A DNA stretch of 64,000 nt, taken from NCBI GenBank assembly GCA_965200765.1, contig OZ241380.1, positions 1,302,001-1,366,000 on the forward strand, written 5' to 3'. The notes below the pieces were generated by a model that did no database searches, was not told where the DNA came from, and was given only the letters and a program-made list of their open reading frames with translations. The position numbers and the translations under genes are program-made. This DNA is from G965200765 sp965200765. Lineage in GTDB: Bacteria > Pseudomonadota > Gammaproteobacteria > Arenicellales > JAJDZL01. This document shows positions 17,585 to 26,495 of this stretch, in pieces (within the stretch, counting starts at the first letter, position 1; each line of letters begins with the position of its first letter).

Positions 17585-18148
17585 ATGCAATTTTGCTTGT
17601 TTATGGGTGCGAGTACAGGCAACAAGCCCGAATTCATTGAAGCTGCCTGTTCACTCGGACGTGTACTTGCGACTCAAAACATCGGCGTGGTGTATGGCGG
17701 TGGTGATGTTGGCCTGATGGGCAAAATGGCTAATGCAGTTGTGGAAGTCGGCGGCAACATTGTAGGCGTGATACCCAATCGGCTTAGATGGGTTGAAAAG
17801 GTATCGGGCAACCACATGGATATGATCTATGTTGATACTCTTGAAGAGCGCAAGACAATCATGCTGGAACGGTCTGATGCGTTTTTGGCCTTGCCTGGCG
17901 GAATAGGTACCCTTGATGAAATCATGACCGTAATTGCATGGAATGAATTGAAATATCAAAACAAGCCCTTGGGCTTGCTGAATACACTCGGCTATTACGA
18001 TACCTTTATCGGCTTGCTTCGTCATCAGCAAGCCAATGGTTTTCTGCACGATGAGAAATTGATTGAACGACTGGTTGTTTGCGAAGAGGTGGAAGATCTG
18101 GTTGCACAACTAAGGCAAACTGTAAACACCTACTCTGCAAACAGTTGA
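17585..18148 (+). CDS. LOG-family nucleotide 5'-monophosphate phosphoribohydrolase
   Basis: A 187-residue protein with the LOG signature PGGIGTLDE (residues 104-112) and the nucleotide-binding GGGDVGLMG (38-46). LOG proteins hydrolyse cytokinin riboside or purine/pyrimidine 5'-monophosphates to free base and ribose phosphate; in bacteria they mostly act in nucleotide turnover. AGAAAGGGA precedes the ATG. It converges on the tRNA-Leu gene, with 41 bp between them. Confidence 0.88.
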   Translation: MQFCLFMGASTGNKPEFIEAACSLGRVLATQNIGVVYGGGDVGLMGKMANAVVEVGGNIVGVIPNRLRWVEKVSGNHMDMIYVDTLEERKTIMLERSDAFLALPGGIGTLDEIMTVIAWNELKYQNKPLGLLNTLGYYDTFIGLLRHQQANGFLHDEKLIERLVVCEEVEDLVAQLRQTVNTYSANS

Positions 18149-18189
18149 AATGAAAAGATTTTCAGGTACAAAAGGAAGTCTTGAATTGG

Positions 18190-18277
18190 TGGTGCCCAGG
18201 GCCGGACTCGAACCGGCACGAGCAATTGCTCGGGGGATTTTAAGTCCCCTGCGTCTACCTAATTTCGCCACCCAGGC
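18190..18277 (-). tRNA. tRNA-Leu (UAA)
   Basis: An 88-nt gene including an encoded CCA end. The acceptor stem GCCTGGG pairs fully (two G-U pairs), there is a long variable arm (class II), and the anticodon loop CTTAAAA gives anticodon UAA. The T-arm contains GGTTCGAGTCC. It is the last gene of the uvrC-pgsA-tRNA run, as leuZ is in E. coli. Confidence 0.96.
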
Positions 18278-18316
18278 AGTTCAAGAACATCACTAAATCC
18301 CACCGTAGAGTTGCAT

Positions 18317-18390
18317 TGGAGGCCGGGGTCGGAATCGAACCGGCGTAAACGGCTTTGCAGGCCGCTGCATAACCACTCTGCCACCCGGCC
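18317..18390 (-). tRNA. tRNA-Cys (GCA)
   Basis: A 74-nt gene including CCA. The acceptor arm GGCCGGG is paired, the anticodon loop is CTGCAAA (anticodon GCA) and the T-loop is GGTTCGATTCC. It lies between tRNA-Gly and tRNA-Leu, matching the E. coli glyW-cysT-leuZ order. Confidence 0.96.
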
Positions 18391-18458
18391 CGGTTCTTCA
18401 AAGAATTACTTTGATACGCAATTCAATGCAATTGCGCTTTTCCATGATTCAAAAAATA

Positions 18459-18534
18459 TGGAGCGGGAAACGAGGTTCGAACTCGCGACCTCAACCTTGG
18501 CAAGGTTGCGCTCTACCAACTGAGCTATTCCCGC
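18459..18534 (-). tRNA. tRNA-Gly (GCC)
   Basis: A 76-nt gene including CCA. The acceptor begins GCGGGAA, the D-arm has AGCTCAGTTGGTAGAGC, and the anticodon loop TTGCCAA gives anticodon GCC. It is 47 bp downstream of pgsA on the same strand, so it is probably processed from the same transcript. Confidence 0.97.
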
Positions 18535-18580
18535 TCGATAGTCAATATCTGATAATTGTAACTCAATTCTTGTTTCAATG

Positions 18581-19168
18581 CTAATTTTTTTGTTCTGAAA
18601 CAAGTGACGGCCAAGCTACACGCAAAAACACCAGCATCGTCCACAGTGTAAGCAACGCTGCCAGATAAAGTAAGTACTCTCCAACAAGAAACACTGGAAC
18701 ATTGAAAATCCTCTCGCCGTACAACAGCAACACGATCGCCAGCATCTGTGCAACTGTCTTCAGTTTTGAAAGCATCGTGGTGGCTACGCTTGCACGCTTG
18801 CCGACCTCTGCCATCCATTCGCGTAACGCCGCAACACTGAGCTCTCTTCCGACAATGATGACTACCGCCACAATAAAGATTGCCACGCTGCTAACCAACT
18901 CTTGCACAGATGGGTCGGATACCAACAATACCAGTGCCGTGCATACCATCAGTTTATCAGCGACCGGGTCCAGAAACTCTCCGAACGGTGAAACAGTACC
19001 CATTCGGCGCGCCAGAAATCCATCCAACCAATCAGTAATGGCAGCAAATATGAAAATCAAAGTCGTAATCTGATAGTCGCGCATGAATTCCAGCAAATAC
19101 ACCACGATAAACACAGGTACAGCAACAATTCGCGCAAACGTCAACAGATTGGGAATATTGAGCGGCAT
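18581..19168 (-). CDS. pgsA: CDP-diacylglycerol-glycerol-3-phosphate 3-phosphatidyltransferase
   Basis: A 195-residue integral membrane protein with several hydrophobic segments and the CDP-alcohol phosphatidyltransferase signature D-x2-DG-x2-AR-x8-G-x3-D-x3-D, visible as DWLDGFLARR...GEFLDPVADK. It makes phosphatidylglycerol phosphate. The ATG at 19168 has AGGAG upstream and gives the standard N-terminus MPLNIPNLLT; a longer frame reaching into uvrC is rejected. It starts eight bases after uvrC ends, and three tRNA genes follow. Confidence 0.94.
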   Translation of the reverse strand: MPLNIPNLLTFARIVAVPVFIVVYLLEFMRDYQITTLIFIFAAITDWLDGFLARRMGTVSPFGEFLDPVADKLMVCTALVLLVSDPSVQELVSSVAIFIVAVVIIVGRELSVAALREWMAEVGKRASVATTMLSKLKTVAQMLAIVLLLYGERIFNVPVFLVGEYLLYLAALLTLWTMLVFLRVAWPSLVSEQKN

Positions 19169-19175
19169 TATATTA

Positions 19176-20999
19176 CTACTCCTGTGAATGAATTGCGTTG
19201 TAGATGGCATTTGCCAGTTTCGGACTAATTCCGGGCACGCTTACCAGTTCGTTGACACCGGCGCGATTAACACCTTGCAGGCCACCGAAGTGCTTGAGCA
19301 ACATTGAACGACGTCGTCGACCAATGCCGGGTATATCTTCCAGTACCGACTGTTCTCGCACTTTTTTTCTTCTCTGACGATGTCCCAATAATGCAAAGCG
19401 ATGTGCCTCGTCCCTGATTTTCTGCAACATCAACCGCGCATTCTGCCCTACTTCAATTGAACTGTCGAACTGCGGCAACCACATTTGCTCTTTGCCGGGC
19501 TTGCGCTCCCTGCCCTTTGAAATCGCCATGAGCTGGATTCCATCAATTTGAAGTTCCTGAAGAACGGTCATCGCGACTTTCAGCTGCCCCTGCCCGCCGT
19601 CAATCAAAATCAAATCAGGCAACCCCCGTTCCGTTTCCTTCATCTTCTTGTAACGACGCATAAACGCTTGTTCCATAGCTGCATAATCATCACCAGGTGC
19701 TATGCCTGAAATATTCATTCGTCGATACTCATCCTTGACTGGACCATTCTCGTCGAATACAACGCAAGACGCAACTGCCTTTTCACCGGCAGTATGGCTA
19801 ATGTCAAAACACTCGATACGAATTTGATCATTGTCAATTTCCAGAACTTCCAAAAGGCTTGTCATTCTTTCGTTCATTGTAAACTTGTCGCTGATTCGTC
19901 GCCGAATTGCATCCAGGGCATTCACTCTCGCCATTTCCATCAACTTTAGTTTCGAGCCGCGTTGTGGCTTGCGAATGGTGACACGCTTATCGGCCTGGTC
20001 GCTGAATACCTGCATCATCAAGTCCATGCCCTCGAATTTTCGATCAACCAAAATCAGGCCGGGAAGATCTCTGCCCAAATAGTGCCGCGGAATGAACTCG
20101 ACCAGTATTTCGTTGGCATCAACTTTGGATGCGGATTTTGGATAGTAGGTGCGATGGTCGATGTTGCGTCCTCGTCGCACGAGCATCATTTGAATACAGA
20201 TGATGCCCTGGTCGATGACTACGCAAATTACATCAATATCCTGCCTTGCGCGACCGTCAACACTTTGTGTTTCACGCAAGCGTTGTATGGCAGTGATTCG
20301 GTCGCGATACTTAGCTGCAGTTTCAAAGTCCAGTACTTCGGTAGCCTGTTCCATTCGAGCAACCAGCATTTTGTTCAAGGACTGATTTTTACCCAACAGA
20401 TAATTGGTGACTTGCTTGACGTCCTCCATGTATGTTACGCGATCGACCATCCCCACGCAAGGGCCCGTGCAACGATTGATCTGATACTGCAGGCATGGTC
20501 TGGAGCGATGCTCGTAGAATGAATCACGGCACTGGCGTACCGGAAAAATTTTCTGCAACTGAGACAAAGTTTCTCGCACGCCGGCGGCACTGCTGAATGG
20601 GCCGAAATATGTACCAGGTTCCTTGCGGTTGCCGCGGTAAAAGCTCAGTTTGGGAAATTCATGAGAATCATCTAGCCGAATATACGGATAGCTCTTGTCA
20701 TCCCGCAAATCAATGTTGTATCGTGGCTTGTGCGACTTGATCAGATTGTTTTCCAGCAACAATGCTTCTGACTCGGTTCGCGTCACAATGGTTTCGATTT
20801 CGCTGACCTGGTTCATAATCGCCTCAAACCGATGGGACAGTCCAGACGGTCGCAAATGTGAACCGAGTCGGTTTCTCAGATTTTTCGCCTTGCCGATATA
20901 CAGGCACTTGCCGTCCTCTGCCTTCATCACATAGACACCGCACATCACTGAAACTTTGCTCAGGAATTTACGGGCATTCATTTTGCGCTGGTATTTCAT
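19176..20999 (-). CDS. uvrC: Excinuclease ABC subunit C
   Basis: A 607-residue UvrC with the full domain order: N-terminal GIY-YIG nuclease (GVY...LYIGKAKNLRNRL), a Cys cluster (CRDS...RPCLQYQINRCTGPC), the UVR helical motif around residues 200-235, the RNase H-like nuclease (DISHTAGEKAV and LILIDGGQGQL) and C-terminal helix-hairpin-helix motifs (IPGIGRRRR). It makes both incisions in nucleotide excision repair. The usual PGVY at the GIY motif is CGVY here. ATG 20999 and ATG 20981 are both possible starts. Confidence 0.96.
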   Translation of the reverse strand: MKYQRKMNARKFLSKVSVMCGVYVMKAEDGKCLYIGKAKNLRNRLGSHLRPSGLSHRFEAIMNQVSEIETIVTRTESEALLLENNLIKSHKPRYNIDLRDDKSYPYIRLDDSHEFPKLSFYRGNRKEPGTYFGPFSSAAGVRETLSQLQKIFPVRQCRDSFYEHRSRPCLQYQINRCTGPCVGMVDRVTYMEDVKQVTNYLLGKNQSLNKMLVARMEQATEVLDFETAAKYRDRITAIQRLRETQSVDGRARQDIDVICVVIDQGIICIQMMLVRRGRNIDHRTYYPKSASKVDANEILVEFIPRHYLGRDLPGLILVDRKFEGMDLMMQVFSDQADKRVTIRKPQRGSKLKLMEMARVNALDAIRRRISDKFTMNERMTSLLEVLEIDNDQIRIECFDISHTAGEKAVASCVVFDENGPVKDEYRRMNISGIAPGDDYAAMEQAFMRRYKKMKETERGLPDLILIDGGQGQLKVAMTVLQELQIDGIQLMAISKGRERKPGKEQMWLPQFDSSIEVGQNARLMLQKIRDEAHRFALLGHRQRRKKVREQSVLEDIPGIGRRRRSMLLKHFGGLQGVNRAGVNELVSVPGISPKLANAIYNAIHSQE

Positions 21000-21116
21000 A
21001 GGTGGCGAATAAAGCAGATGTAGTTGTTATTATCGCGGTTAAAATATTCTACTGGTTTTCATTGCTTATACAATGCAACTGCGGTAATCAACTGAATCAA
21101 AGTCAAGGAGAATGCA

Positions 21117-21680
21117 ATGCGAATATCTGCCTCCGAAGTTCGGGTCGGAAATTTGATTGAAATCGACAATTCGCTATGGAAAGTGTTGAACAAGGTCCAT
21201 GTCAAACCAGGCAAAGGCGGTGCTTTCGTGCAACTGGAACTGAAAGACATTGCGGCCGGAACCAAACGAAACGACCGGTTTCGTTCCGATGACAAAGTGG
21301 AAAAGGCACATGTTGAAGCGCGCAAGATGCAATACTTGTATGCTGAAGGCGGAAGATATCATTTCATGGATACCGAGTCTTACGAGCAAATTGACTTGAG
21401 TGAAGATGAACTGGTCGATCAGATCGGCTATCTGATGCCTGATACAGAAGTACAAATTAACTTCTACAATGAGTCCCCTATCGGAGTCGAACTGACAGAC
21501 AATGTTGTGCTGGAAATCGTCGAAACCGAAGCTGTCATCAAGGGACAAACTGCGGCCGGTTCCGGCAAGCCGGCAATCCTGGAAACTGGCATTCGAATTT
21601 CTGTACCGCAATTCATCAATGTGGGCGATCGGGTGAGAGTAAATACCGAAACAGGCGAATACATTGAACGAGCCAATTGA
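21117..21680 (+). CDS. efp: Elongation factor P
   Basis: A 187-residue EF-P with three beta-barrel domains. The tip loop is KPGKGGAF with the modifiable Lys33, the form usually lysylated by EpmA. EF-P relieves ribosome stalling at polyproline stretches. AAGGAG at 21105-21110 lies six bases before the ATG. It is divergent from uvrC across 117 bp; the modification genes epmA and epmB are not in the window. Confidence 0.96.
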   Translation: MRISASEVRVGNLIEIDNSLWKVLNKVHVKPGKGGAFVQLELKDIAAGTKRNDRFRSDDKVEKAHVEARKMQYLYAEGGRYHFMDTESYEQIDLSEDELVDQIGYLMPDTEVQINFYNESPIGVELTDNVVLEIVETEAVIKGQTAAGSGKPAILETGIRISVPQFINVGDRVRVNTETGEYIERAN

Positions 21681-21758
21681 CACGTTCAATATCAAGTCTC
21701 TTTCAATTTGCAATCAATACTTTAATAGCTATTTCTGAAAGCTGGTTCTGAGATTATC

Positions 21759-22784
21759 TCAGGACAGCATTTTGAAAAACTGTTCGATGCGCTGATCCAG
21801 TTCCATCTCGTCATCATCTTCTTCAGGTTGCAGTTGACGATAATGCCATTCAGGTCCTCGCCAGGAATCAGGATTTTTCTCAAGCATCTCGATCGCGACA
21901 TCTGTAGCTTTTTCATCTTGACACGACAGGACTATATCGCAACCACTCGAAAGCGCAGTGAGCATGCGCGCATCCATGTCACCAGCTTCTTCCGCCCCCG
22001 CCATTGTCAAATCGTCACTGAATACAGCACCGTAGAATGCCAGAACCTCCCGAAGTATATGCTCCAGCCAAAATGGTGAATAAGTGGGTATCGCAGTGGT
22101 AATGTTGGGAAACAGCACATGTGCGGTCATTACACCGGACAGTCGGTTCACCAGCCGTCTGTATGGAACCAGGTCACAGGCCGTTACTTCATGAATTTCC
22201 CGCATGTCTTCCGGCAAATCAACATGAGAATCTGTCCCTACCCCGCCGTGACCGGGAAAATGCTTGCCAACGGCTTTCATACCAGCCCGAGACATGCCCC
22301 GCAACCATGCTTCGGCAACTATGGAAGCCGCTTCAGGGTCGGAGTGAAATGAGCGATCACCAATGACTTTCGACTCTGCAGTCGAGACATCCAGCACCGG
22401 AGAAAAACTCAAGTCAATTCCAATATCAAGCATCTGGCGGGCCATGATGTAGCCACCCAACTCAGCCGCATCACAACCTGCATCAACATTTTCATCGTAC
22501 AATTCCCCATATTTGGCTTGCGGCGGCAAATTCACAACTTCGTCCTTGATGCGCTGAACTCTTCCGCCTTCCTGATCAATGGCAATCAAAAGTTGAGGCG
22601 AGCGCAACGCATGCAACTCCTCTGCCAGTTCCTTTACCTGAAGCACAGAATCGCAGTTTTCGGCAAACAGAACGACACCACCAATCAACGGCGACAACAA
22701 TCTTTGGCAAGCAGTTGAATCAAGCGATGTTCCGGAAATTGAAACCATAACCGGACCCAAGGGAATTTCTGGTTGTGCGGGCAT
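21759..22784 (-). CDS. nagZ: Beta-N-acetylhexosaminidase NagZ
   Basis: A 341-residue cytoplasmic GH3 enzyme. Diagnostic motifs are IDQEGGRVQR (69-78), KHFPGHG (174-180) with Asp185/His187 in the catalytic loop, and nucleophile Asp257 in FSDDLTM. NagZ removes GlcNAc from anhydromuropeptides in peptidoglycan recycling. The ATG at 22784 gives a normal N-terminus; an earlier ATG at 22814 would add ten residues. The C-terminal acidic tail (EEDDDEMELD) is unusual but short. It is the last gene of the minus-strand envelope run. Confidence 0.93.
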   Translation of the reverse strand: MPAQPEIPLGPVMVSISGTSLDSTACQRLLSPLIGGVVLFAENCDSVLQVKELAEELHALRSPQLLIAIDQEGGRVQRIKDEVVNLPPQAKYGELYDENVDAGCDAAELGGYIMARQMLDIGIDLSFSPVLDVSTAESKVIGDRSFHSDPEAASIVAEAWLRGMSRAGMKAVGKHFPGHGGVGTDSHVDLPEDMREIHEVTACDLVPYRRLVNRLSGVMTAHVLFPNITTAIPTYSPFWLEHILREVLAFYGAVFSDDLTMAGAEEAGDMDARMLTALSSGCDIVLSCQDEKATDVAIEMLEKNPDSWRGPEWHYRQLQPEEDDDEMELDQRIEQFFKMLS

Positions 22785-22816
22785 TGTGTTATTCCAGAGG
22801 TTGTTGCCAACCAAGA

Positions 22817-23308
22817 TTAGTTTTCAAAAATTGTAACAGGCGTACCGACGGGCACTCGCTGGAACAGTTCAATAATTTCATTATTCCGCATCTTTATGCA
22901 ACCTGCCGAGCCGGCAACACCGACCGGATCGTCATCCGGACAGCCATGAATGTAAATGTATCGGCGCATTGTATCCACGTTGCCGAGTCGATTGAACCCT
23001 GGTTCCAACCCGCTCAACCACAAAATACGCGTCAGAATCCAGTCACTACCGGGATGTTGCTGACGCAGCGCAGGACTGTACAACGGATCAACTGGACGTC
23101 TTCCTCTGAATACCGTATTTATGGGCACACCATCACCGATTTTCGCGCGCACCTTGTGTAGACCGCGAGGCGTGCAGTTGCTATTGACTTTCTCACCGAC
23201 TCCATTGCGCGCAGTGGAAACGTCCACATCCATGAAAACGTTGCCAGATTCTTCATAAGCAACAAGTCGTTGCCGGGCAATATTGACTTCAATTCGCATA
23301 TTGATCAA
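22817..23308 (-). CDS. L,D-transpeptidase (YkuD)-family protein without signal peptide
   Basis: A 163-residue YkuD-domain protein. The catalytic signature is HGCPDDDPVGVAGSAGCIKM, with His121 and nucleophile Cys137. YkuD enzymes form 3-3 crosslinks or attach lipoprotein to peptidoglycan, and normally carry a signal peptide. None is visible here: the N-terminus is MINMRIEVNIARQRL. ATG 23299 is an alternative start. It sits six bases from the phosphatase gene and 33 bp before nagZ, which suggests a role in wall turnover or recycling. Confidence 0.82.
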   Translation of the reverse strand: MINMRIEVNIARQRLVAYEESGNVFMDVDVSTARNGVGEKVNSNCTPRGLHKVRAKIGDGVPINTVFRGRRPVDPLYSPALRQQHPGSDWILTRILWLSGLEPGFNRLGNVDTMRRYIYIHGCPDDDPVGVAGSAGCIKMRNNEIIELFQRVPVGTPVTIFEN

Positions 23309-23313
23309 CGTTC

Positions 23314-23805
23314 CTAGTGCTGCTTGATATCTTCCAGCAGTCCTCTTGCGGCATCTTCGATCATGTCCAGTACCCGCTCGAAACCACTGTCTCTGCCATA
23401 GTACGGGTCCGGAATGTCATGTCCCTTCCGGTCGTCCGTAAAATCTGAAAACATGTAAATCTTGGAATGCAAGTCCTGCGGTGCCATGAATTTCAGATCT
23501 TCATAGTTCTGACGATCCATTGCAATGATATAGTCGAATTGCTCGAAATCTTCCTGTCTGGTCTGCCGTGCCGACAGCATTTCAATTTGAACCCCGCGTC
23601 GCGAAGCGGCAGCTATTGCGCGCGGATCAGGTGGACTTCCCTGATGATAGCTGGCAGTGCCTGCAGAATCAACGAACACATCGTAGTCCAGTGATTCACT
23701 TTCAACAATTTTTCGAAACACACCTTCAGAGGTAGGTGAACGGCAAATATTGCCAAGACAAACAAACAAAACACCCACACTGTGCTTTTCAGATTTTTGA
23801 GTCAT
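23314..23805 (-). CDS. Low-molecular-weight protein tyrosine phosphatase
   Basis: A 163-residue phosphatase with the C-x5-R-S loop CLGNICRS (Cys16 to Arg22) and the acid/base Asp132 in the DPYYG motif. The enzyme hydrolyses phosphotyrosine through a cysteinyl-phosphate intermediate; bacterial relatives act on polysaccharide-export kinases or arginine phosphate. No kinase gene is nearby. It overlaps the end of kdsB by four bases, so it is translated in the envelope operon. Confidence 0.92.
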   Translation of the reverse strand: MTQKSEKHSVGVLFVCLGNICRSPTSEGVFRKIVESESLDYDVFVDSAGTASYHQGSPPDPRAIAAASRRGVQIEMLSARQTRQEDFEQFDYIIAMDRQNYEDLKFMAPQDLHSKIYMFSDFTDDRKGHDIPDPYYGRDSGFERVLDMIEDAARGLLEDIKQH

Positions 23806-24578
23806 GCTGGTACCAGCTCGTAATTCAGTAAATTTCTGATGCGTTTCAGATCTTCTCGTGTGTCAATGCCGATGCCGCGGTAATCGTCGGTAATATGAAC
23901 CATGATTCGATCGTGATTCTCAATTGCTCTCATCTGCTCAAGTCTTTCCCGGACTTCCAATCTTGTAGCAGTGTAATTCACAAATTTCTGCAAGAAACCG
24001 ACGCGATACGCATAGATACCGATATGAGCATAGCGTTGCGCGGCGATATTTTCCACTAATTCTGCTGATAGATCAGGTGTACGCGAAAACGTCACCGCTT
24101 CTCCATTGGCATTCACCCAGCATTTGACTACATTGGGATCGGTCAAGTCTTCTTGAGATTTTATTGAGTAAGCTGCAGTAGCCATGCTTGCGGTATTGTT
24201 GCTGGCAAGCTTGAAAGCAACTTGGTCAATCAGTTTGCCCGGTATCAACGGCTCGTCTCCTTGAACGTTAACTACAATCTGGTTATCTGGGAATTCCAAT
24301 TGTCGAACAGCCTCGGCAATTCTGTCGGTACCAGTCGAATGTCTGGTTGAAGTTCTGCACACTTCGGCACTTGTTTGATTGACAATTTCCTGTTCGATCA
24401 AGTCGCTGTCTGTAGCCACAACAACACACTCGGCCGAGCTGGTTTGAGCACATTCAACAACTCGTTGAATCAATGACTTGCCGCAAATATCTTCAAGCAA
24501 CTTACCAGGAAATCTGGATGATTCATAGCGTGCTGGTATAACAACACAGAAACCAATTTCAAAATTTTTGCAGTTCAT
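23802..24578 (-). CDS. kdsB: 3-deoxy-manno-octulosonate cytidylyltransferase
   Basis: A 258-residue CMP-Kdo synthetase: VVIPARYESSRFPGKLL near the N-terminus, STGTDRIAEA, NVQGDEPLI and the GIDTREDL end motif. It activates Kdo with CTP for LPS inner core synthesis. The start at ATG 24578 forms a four-base ATGA overlap with the lpxK stop; a longer frame inside lpxK is rejected. lpxK-kdsB adjacency is widespread in Gram-negative bacteria. Confidence 0.95.
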   Translation of the reverse strand: MNCKNFEIGFCVVIPARYESSRFPGKLLEDICGKSLIQRVVECAQTSSAECVVVATDSDLIEQEIVNQTSAEVCRTSTRHSTGTDRIAEAVRQLEFPDNQIVVNVQGDEPLIPGKLIDQVAFKLASNNTASMATAAYSIKSQEDLTDPNVVKCWVNANGEAVTFSRTPDLSAELVENIAAQRYAHIGIYAYRVGFLQKFVNYTATRLEVRERLEQMRAIENHDRIMVHITDDYRGIGIDTREDLKRIRNLLNYELVPA

Positions 24579-25591
24579 CCTGTTCGCGTCTCTTGCAACC
24601 GGTCGATCCAGTTTGAAATATCCCGAAGAAATTGCGGATTCGGTACTGCTTCGACTGGCACCTCCCACCAGTTTGGTTGTGCAAACTGTTTGCACTTCAC
24701 TGCGTCTTTTTCAGTCATCAACAAAGCAGTATCCGGTTTGTCAATGCTGTCAAAGTCACTTGCAGTGAAGCGATGATGGTCGGGAAACCAGTGCGTCGCA
24801 AAAGACAGTTCGTGTTTTTCGAGCATTCTGCTGAATCGTTCCGGATTGCGAATGCCGGCCACAACATTGACTTGCCTGTTCTTGAAAGACTCAATTGGGC
24901 AGTTTTGTGAACGGTCCGCCAGGTTAACTGCCCTTTCAATTCTGAAATCAATCGCATGATTGCTGTTTTGATGCCCGCCACTCATGACGCAGAAATCCAT
25001 GTTTTCCAGTACTGAAGTACGTTCGCGCAGTGGTCCCGCAGGCAAGCAAAAATGATTTCCGAACTGTTCATCGCTGTCAATCAGGCAAATCGACAAGTCA
25101 TTCTTGAGTGCCAGATGTTGCAAACCGTCGTCACTGACAAAAGCATTGCATTCGGTTTTTTCAAGTAACAGGTCAATCGCTTTGGAACGGCGATTGGAAA
25201 CTGCTACCGGGCATTGCGTACGTCGTGCGATCAAAATCGATTCATCGCCAACTTGGGAGGGATTGCTGTTCTCGGTTACCGTCAAACTTGTATTCTGGTC
25301 AGACCGGCCGTAGCCGCGACTGACTACTCCGGGATGAAAACCCTTCTGCCGCAACAGATTGACAAGCCAAATTGTCAGCGGTGTCTTGCCAGTGCCGCCG
25401 ACAGTAAGATTGCCAACAACAATAACAGGTTCCTTGTAGCGAACGGATTGCAGAATTTGGATTCGATATGCCAGTCGCCGCGCTTCAACAGCACAGCAAT
25501 AAACCAGGCTCAGTGGCCATAGTGCGATGGCGGCAGGATTGCGGGTTTTCCAGATTCGTCCCAGCGCGGCATCAATACTCAAGCCAGTCAA
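24575..25591 (-). CDS. lpxK: Tetraacyldisaccharide 4'-kinase
   Basis: A 338-residue inner-membrane-associated kinase. The hydrophobic N-terminal helix (around residues 20-35) precedes the P-loop GNLTVGGTGKTPL; GYGR, DDGLQH and LLMTEKDAVKC motifs follow. It phosphorylates the lipid A precursor at the 4' position. It overlaps fdhD by four bases at its start and kdsB at its end. msbA, the usual upstream neighbour, is missing and fdhD is in its place. Confidence 0.95.
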   Translation of the reverse strand: MTGLSIDAALGRIWKTRNPAAIALWPLSLVYCCAVEARRLAYRIQILQSVRYKEPVIVVGNLTVGGTGKTPLTIWLVNLLRQKGFHPGVVSRGYGRSDQNTSLTVTENSNPSQVGDESILIARRTQCPVAVSNRRSKAIDLLLEKTECNAFVSDDGLQHLALKNDLSICLIDSDEQFGNHFCLPAGPLRERTSVLENMDFCVMSGGHQNSNHAIDFRIERAVNLADRSQNCPIESFKNRQVNVVAGIRNPERFSRMLEKHELSFATHWFPDHHRFTASDFDSIDKPDTALLMTEKDAVKCKQFAQPNWWEVPVEAVPNPQFLRDISNWIDRLQETRTG

Positions 25592-26493
25592 CCTGCTACT
25601 GCACCTGCCCGGACCAACTTCGATCGTTGCTCGGGCACTGCGTCGTATTCAATGGTGTCAACACCGTTGTAAACCAGAAAATGTCTTCCCTTGGCACGAG
25701 CGATCATTGTTACGCGCAAATCTTGCGCCAATTCCAGCCCCATATATGTAATGCCCGACCGGGATAACAGGATAGGGATCCCCATGTGCGCCACCTTCAT
25801 AACAATTTCTGAAGTCAGGCGCCCGGTTGTGTAGAAAATCTTGCCATCGCCAGTGGTGTCATCCATCCACATCTGTCCGGCAATTGTGTCAGCGGCATTG
25901 TGCCGGCCAACATCTTCGACAAACAACTGGATTTCTTCGTCTTCACACAATGCGCACCCATGCACAGCACCGGCCTGGCGGTAAATTTCATTGTACTGTG
26001 CAATGTTGCCCAGCAACCCGTACAACGTCGATTGCCGGATTGAAGCCTTGGGTAGCGGCTTTTCATAGATCTTGTCCAAGGTGCAGCTGAATATGGTGCC
26101 CTGCCCGCAACCGGTTGTCACCGTTCGCTTGGAAAGTTTGTTTTCCCAGTCAATAATGCCCTTCCCTGAATGAGTCGTGACAAATGCAGTTTCGCGTTCC
26201 CAGTCAACCTGCACGGATTTGATTTCTTCCACTGACTCGACCAGCCTTTGATTACGCAGGTAGCCAAGTGCCAGCAACTCCGGATAGGTGCCCAATGTCA
26301 TCAGCGTAACGACTTCTTTGTCGTCAACCTTGATCGTGAGTGGAAATTCTCCGGCAACTTTCATGTTGCGTGTATTGCCGAATTCATCGGCCGCATCAAC
26401 CGGATGCGTGGGACTGAGACCCGCCGAAGACAGTTCGGGTATACCCTCGGAATTCATCAAATTTTGAGTTTGCACTGCTTGGAATCTCCACAT
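25588..26493 (-). CDS. fdhD: Formate dehydrogenase sulfurtransferase FdhD
   Basis: A FdhD protein of 301 residues from ATG 26493, or 289 from ATG 26457; neither has a clear ribosome-binding site. Family motifs are GEFPLTIKVDD, TTGCGQGT, HGCALC (178-183), FVEDVGRHNAADT and TTGRLTSEIVMKV. FdhD moves sulfur from IscS to the molybdenum cofactor so that formate dehydrogenase becomes active. The loop that holds a CxxC pair in E. coli has only Cys129 here (GCGQG). It is divergent from the formate dehydrogenase operon and shares its control region. Confidence 0.93.
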   Translation of the reverse strand: MWRFQAVQTQNLMNSEGIPELSSAGLSPTHPVDAADEFGNTRNMKVAGEFPLTIKVDDKEVVTLMTLGTYPELLALGYLRNQRLVESVEEIKSVQVDWERETAFVTTHSGKGIIDWENKLSKRTVTTGCGQGTIFSCTLDKIYEKPLPKASIRQSTLYGLLGNIAQYNEIYRQAGAVHGCALCEDEEIQLFVEDVGRHNAADTIAGQMWMDDTTGDGKIFYTTGRLTSEIVMKVAHMGIPILLSRSGITYMGLELAQDLRVTMIARAKGRHFLVYNGVDTIEYDAVPEQRSKLVRAGAVAG

Positions 26494-26495
26494 GC

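Noticed and set aside
18190..18534. Considered whether the three-tRNA cluster is an attachment site for a mobile element
   Set aside because: No integrase, no repeated tRNA 3' end and conserved neighbours on both sides.
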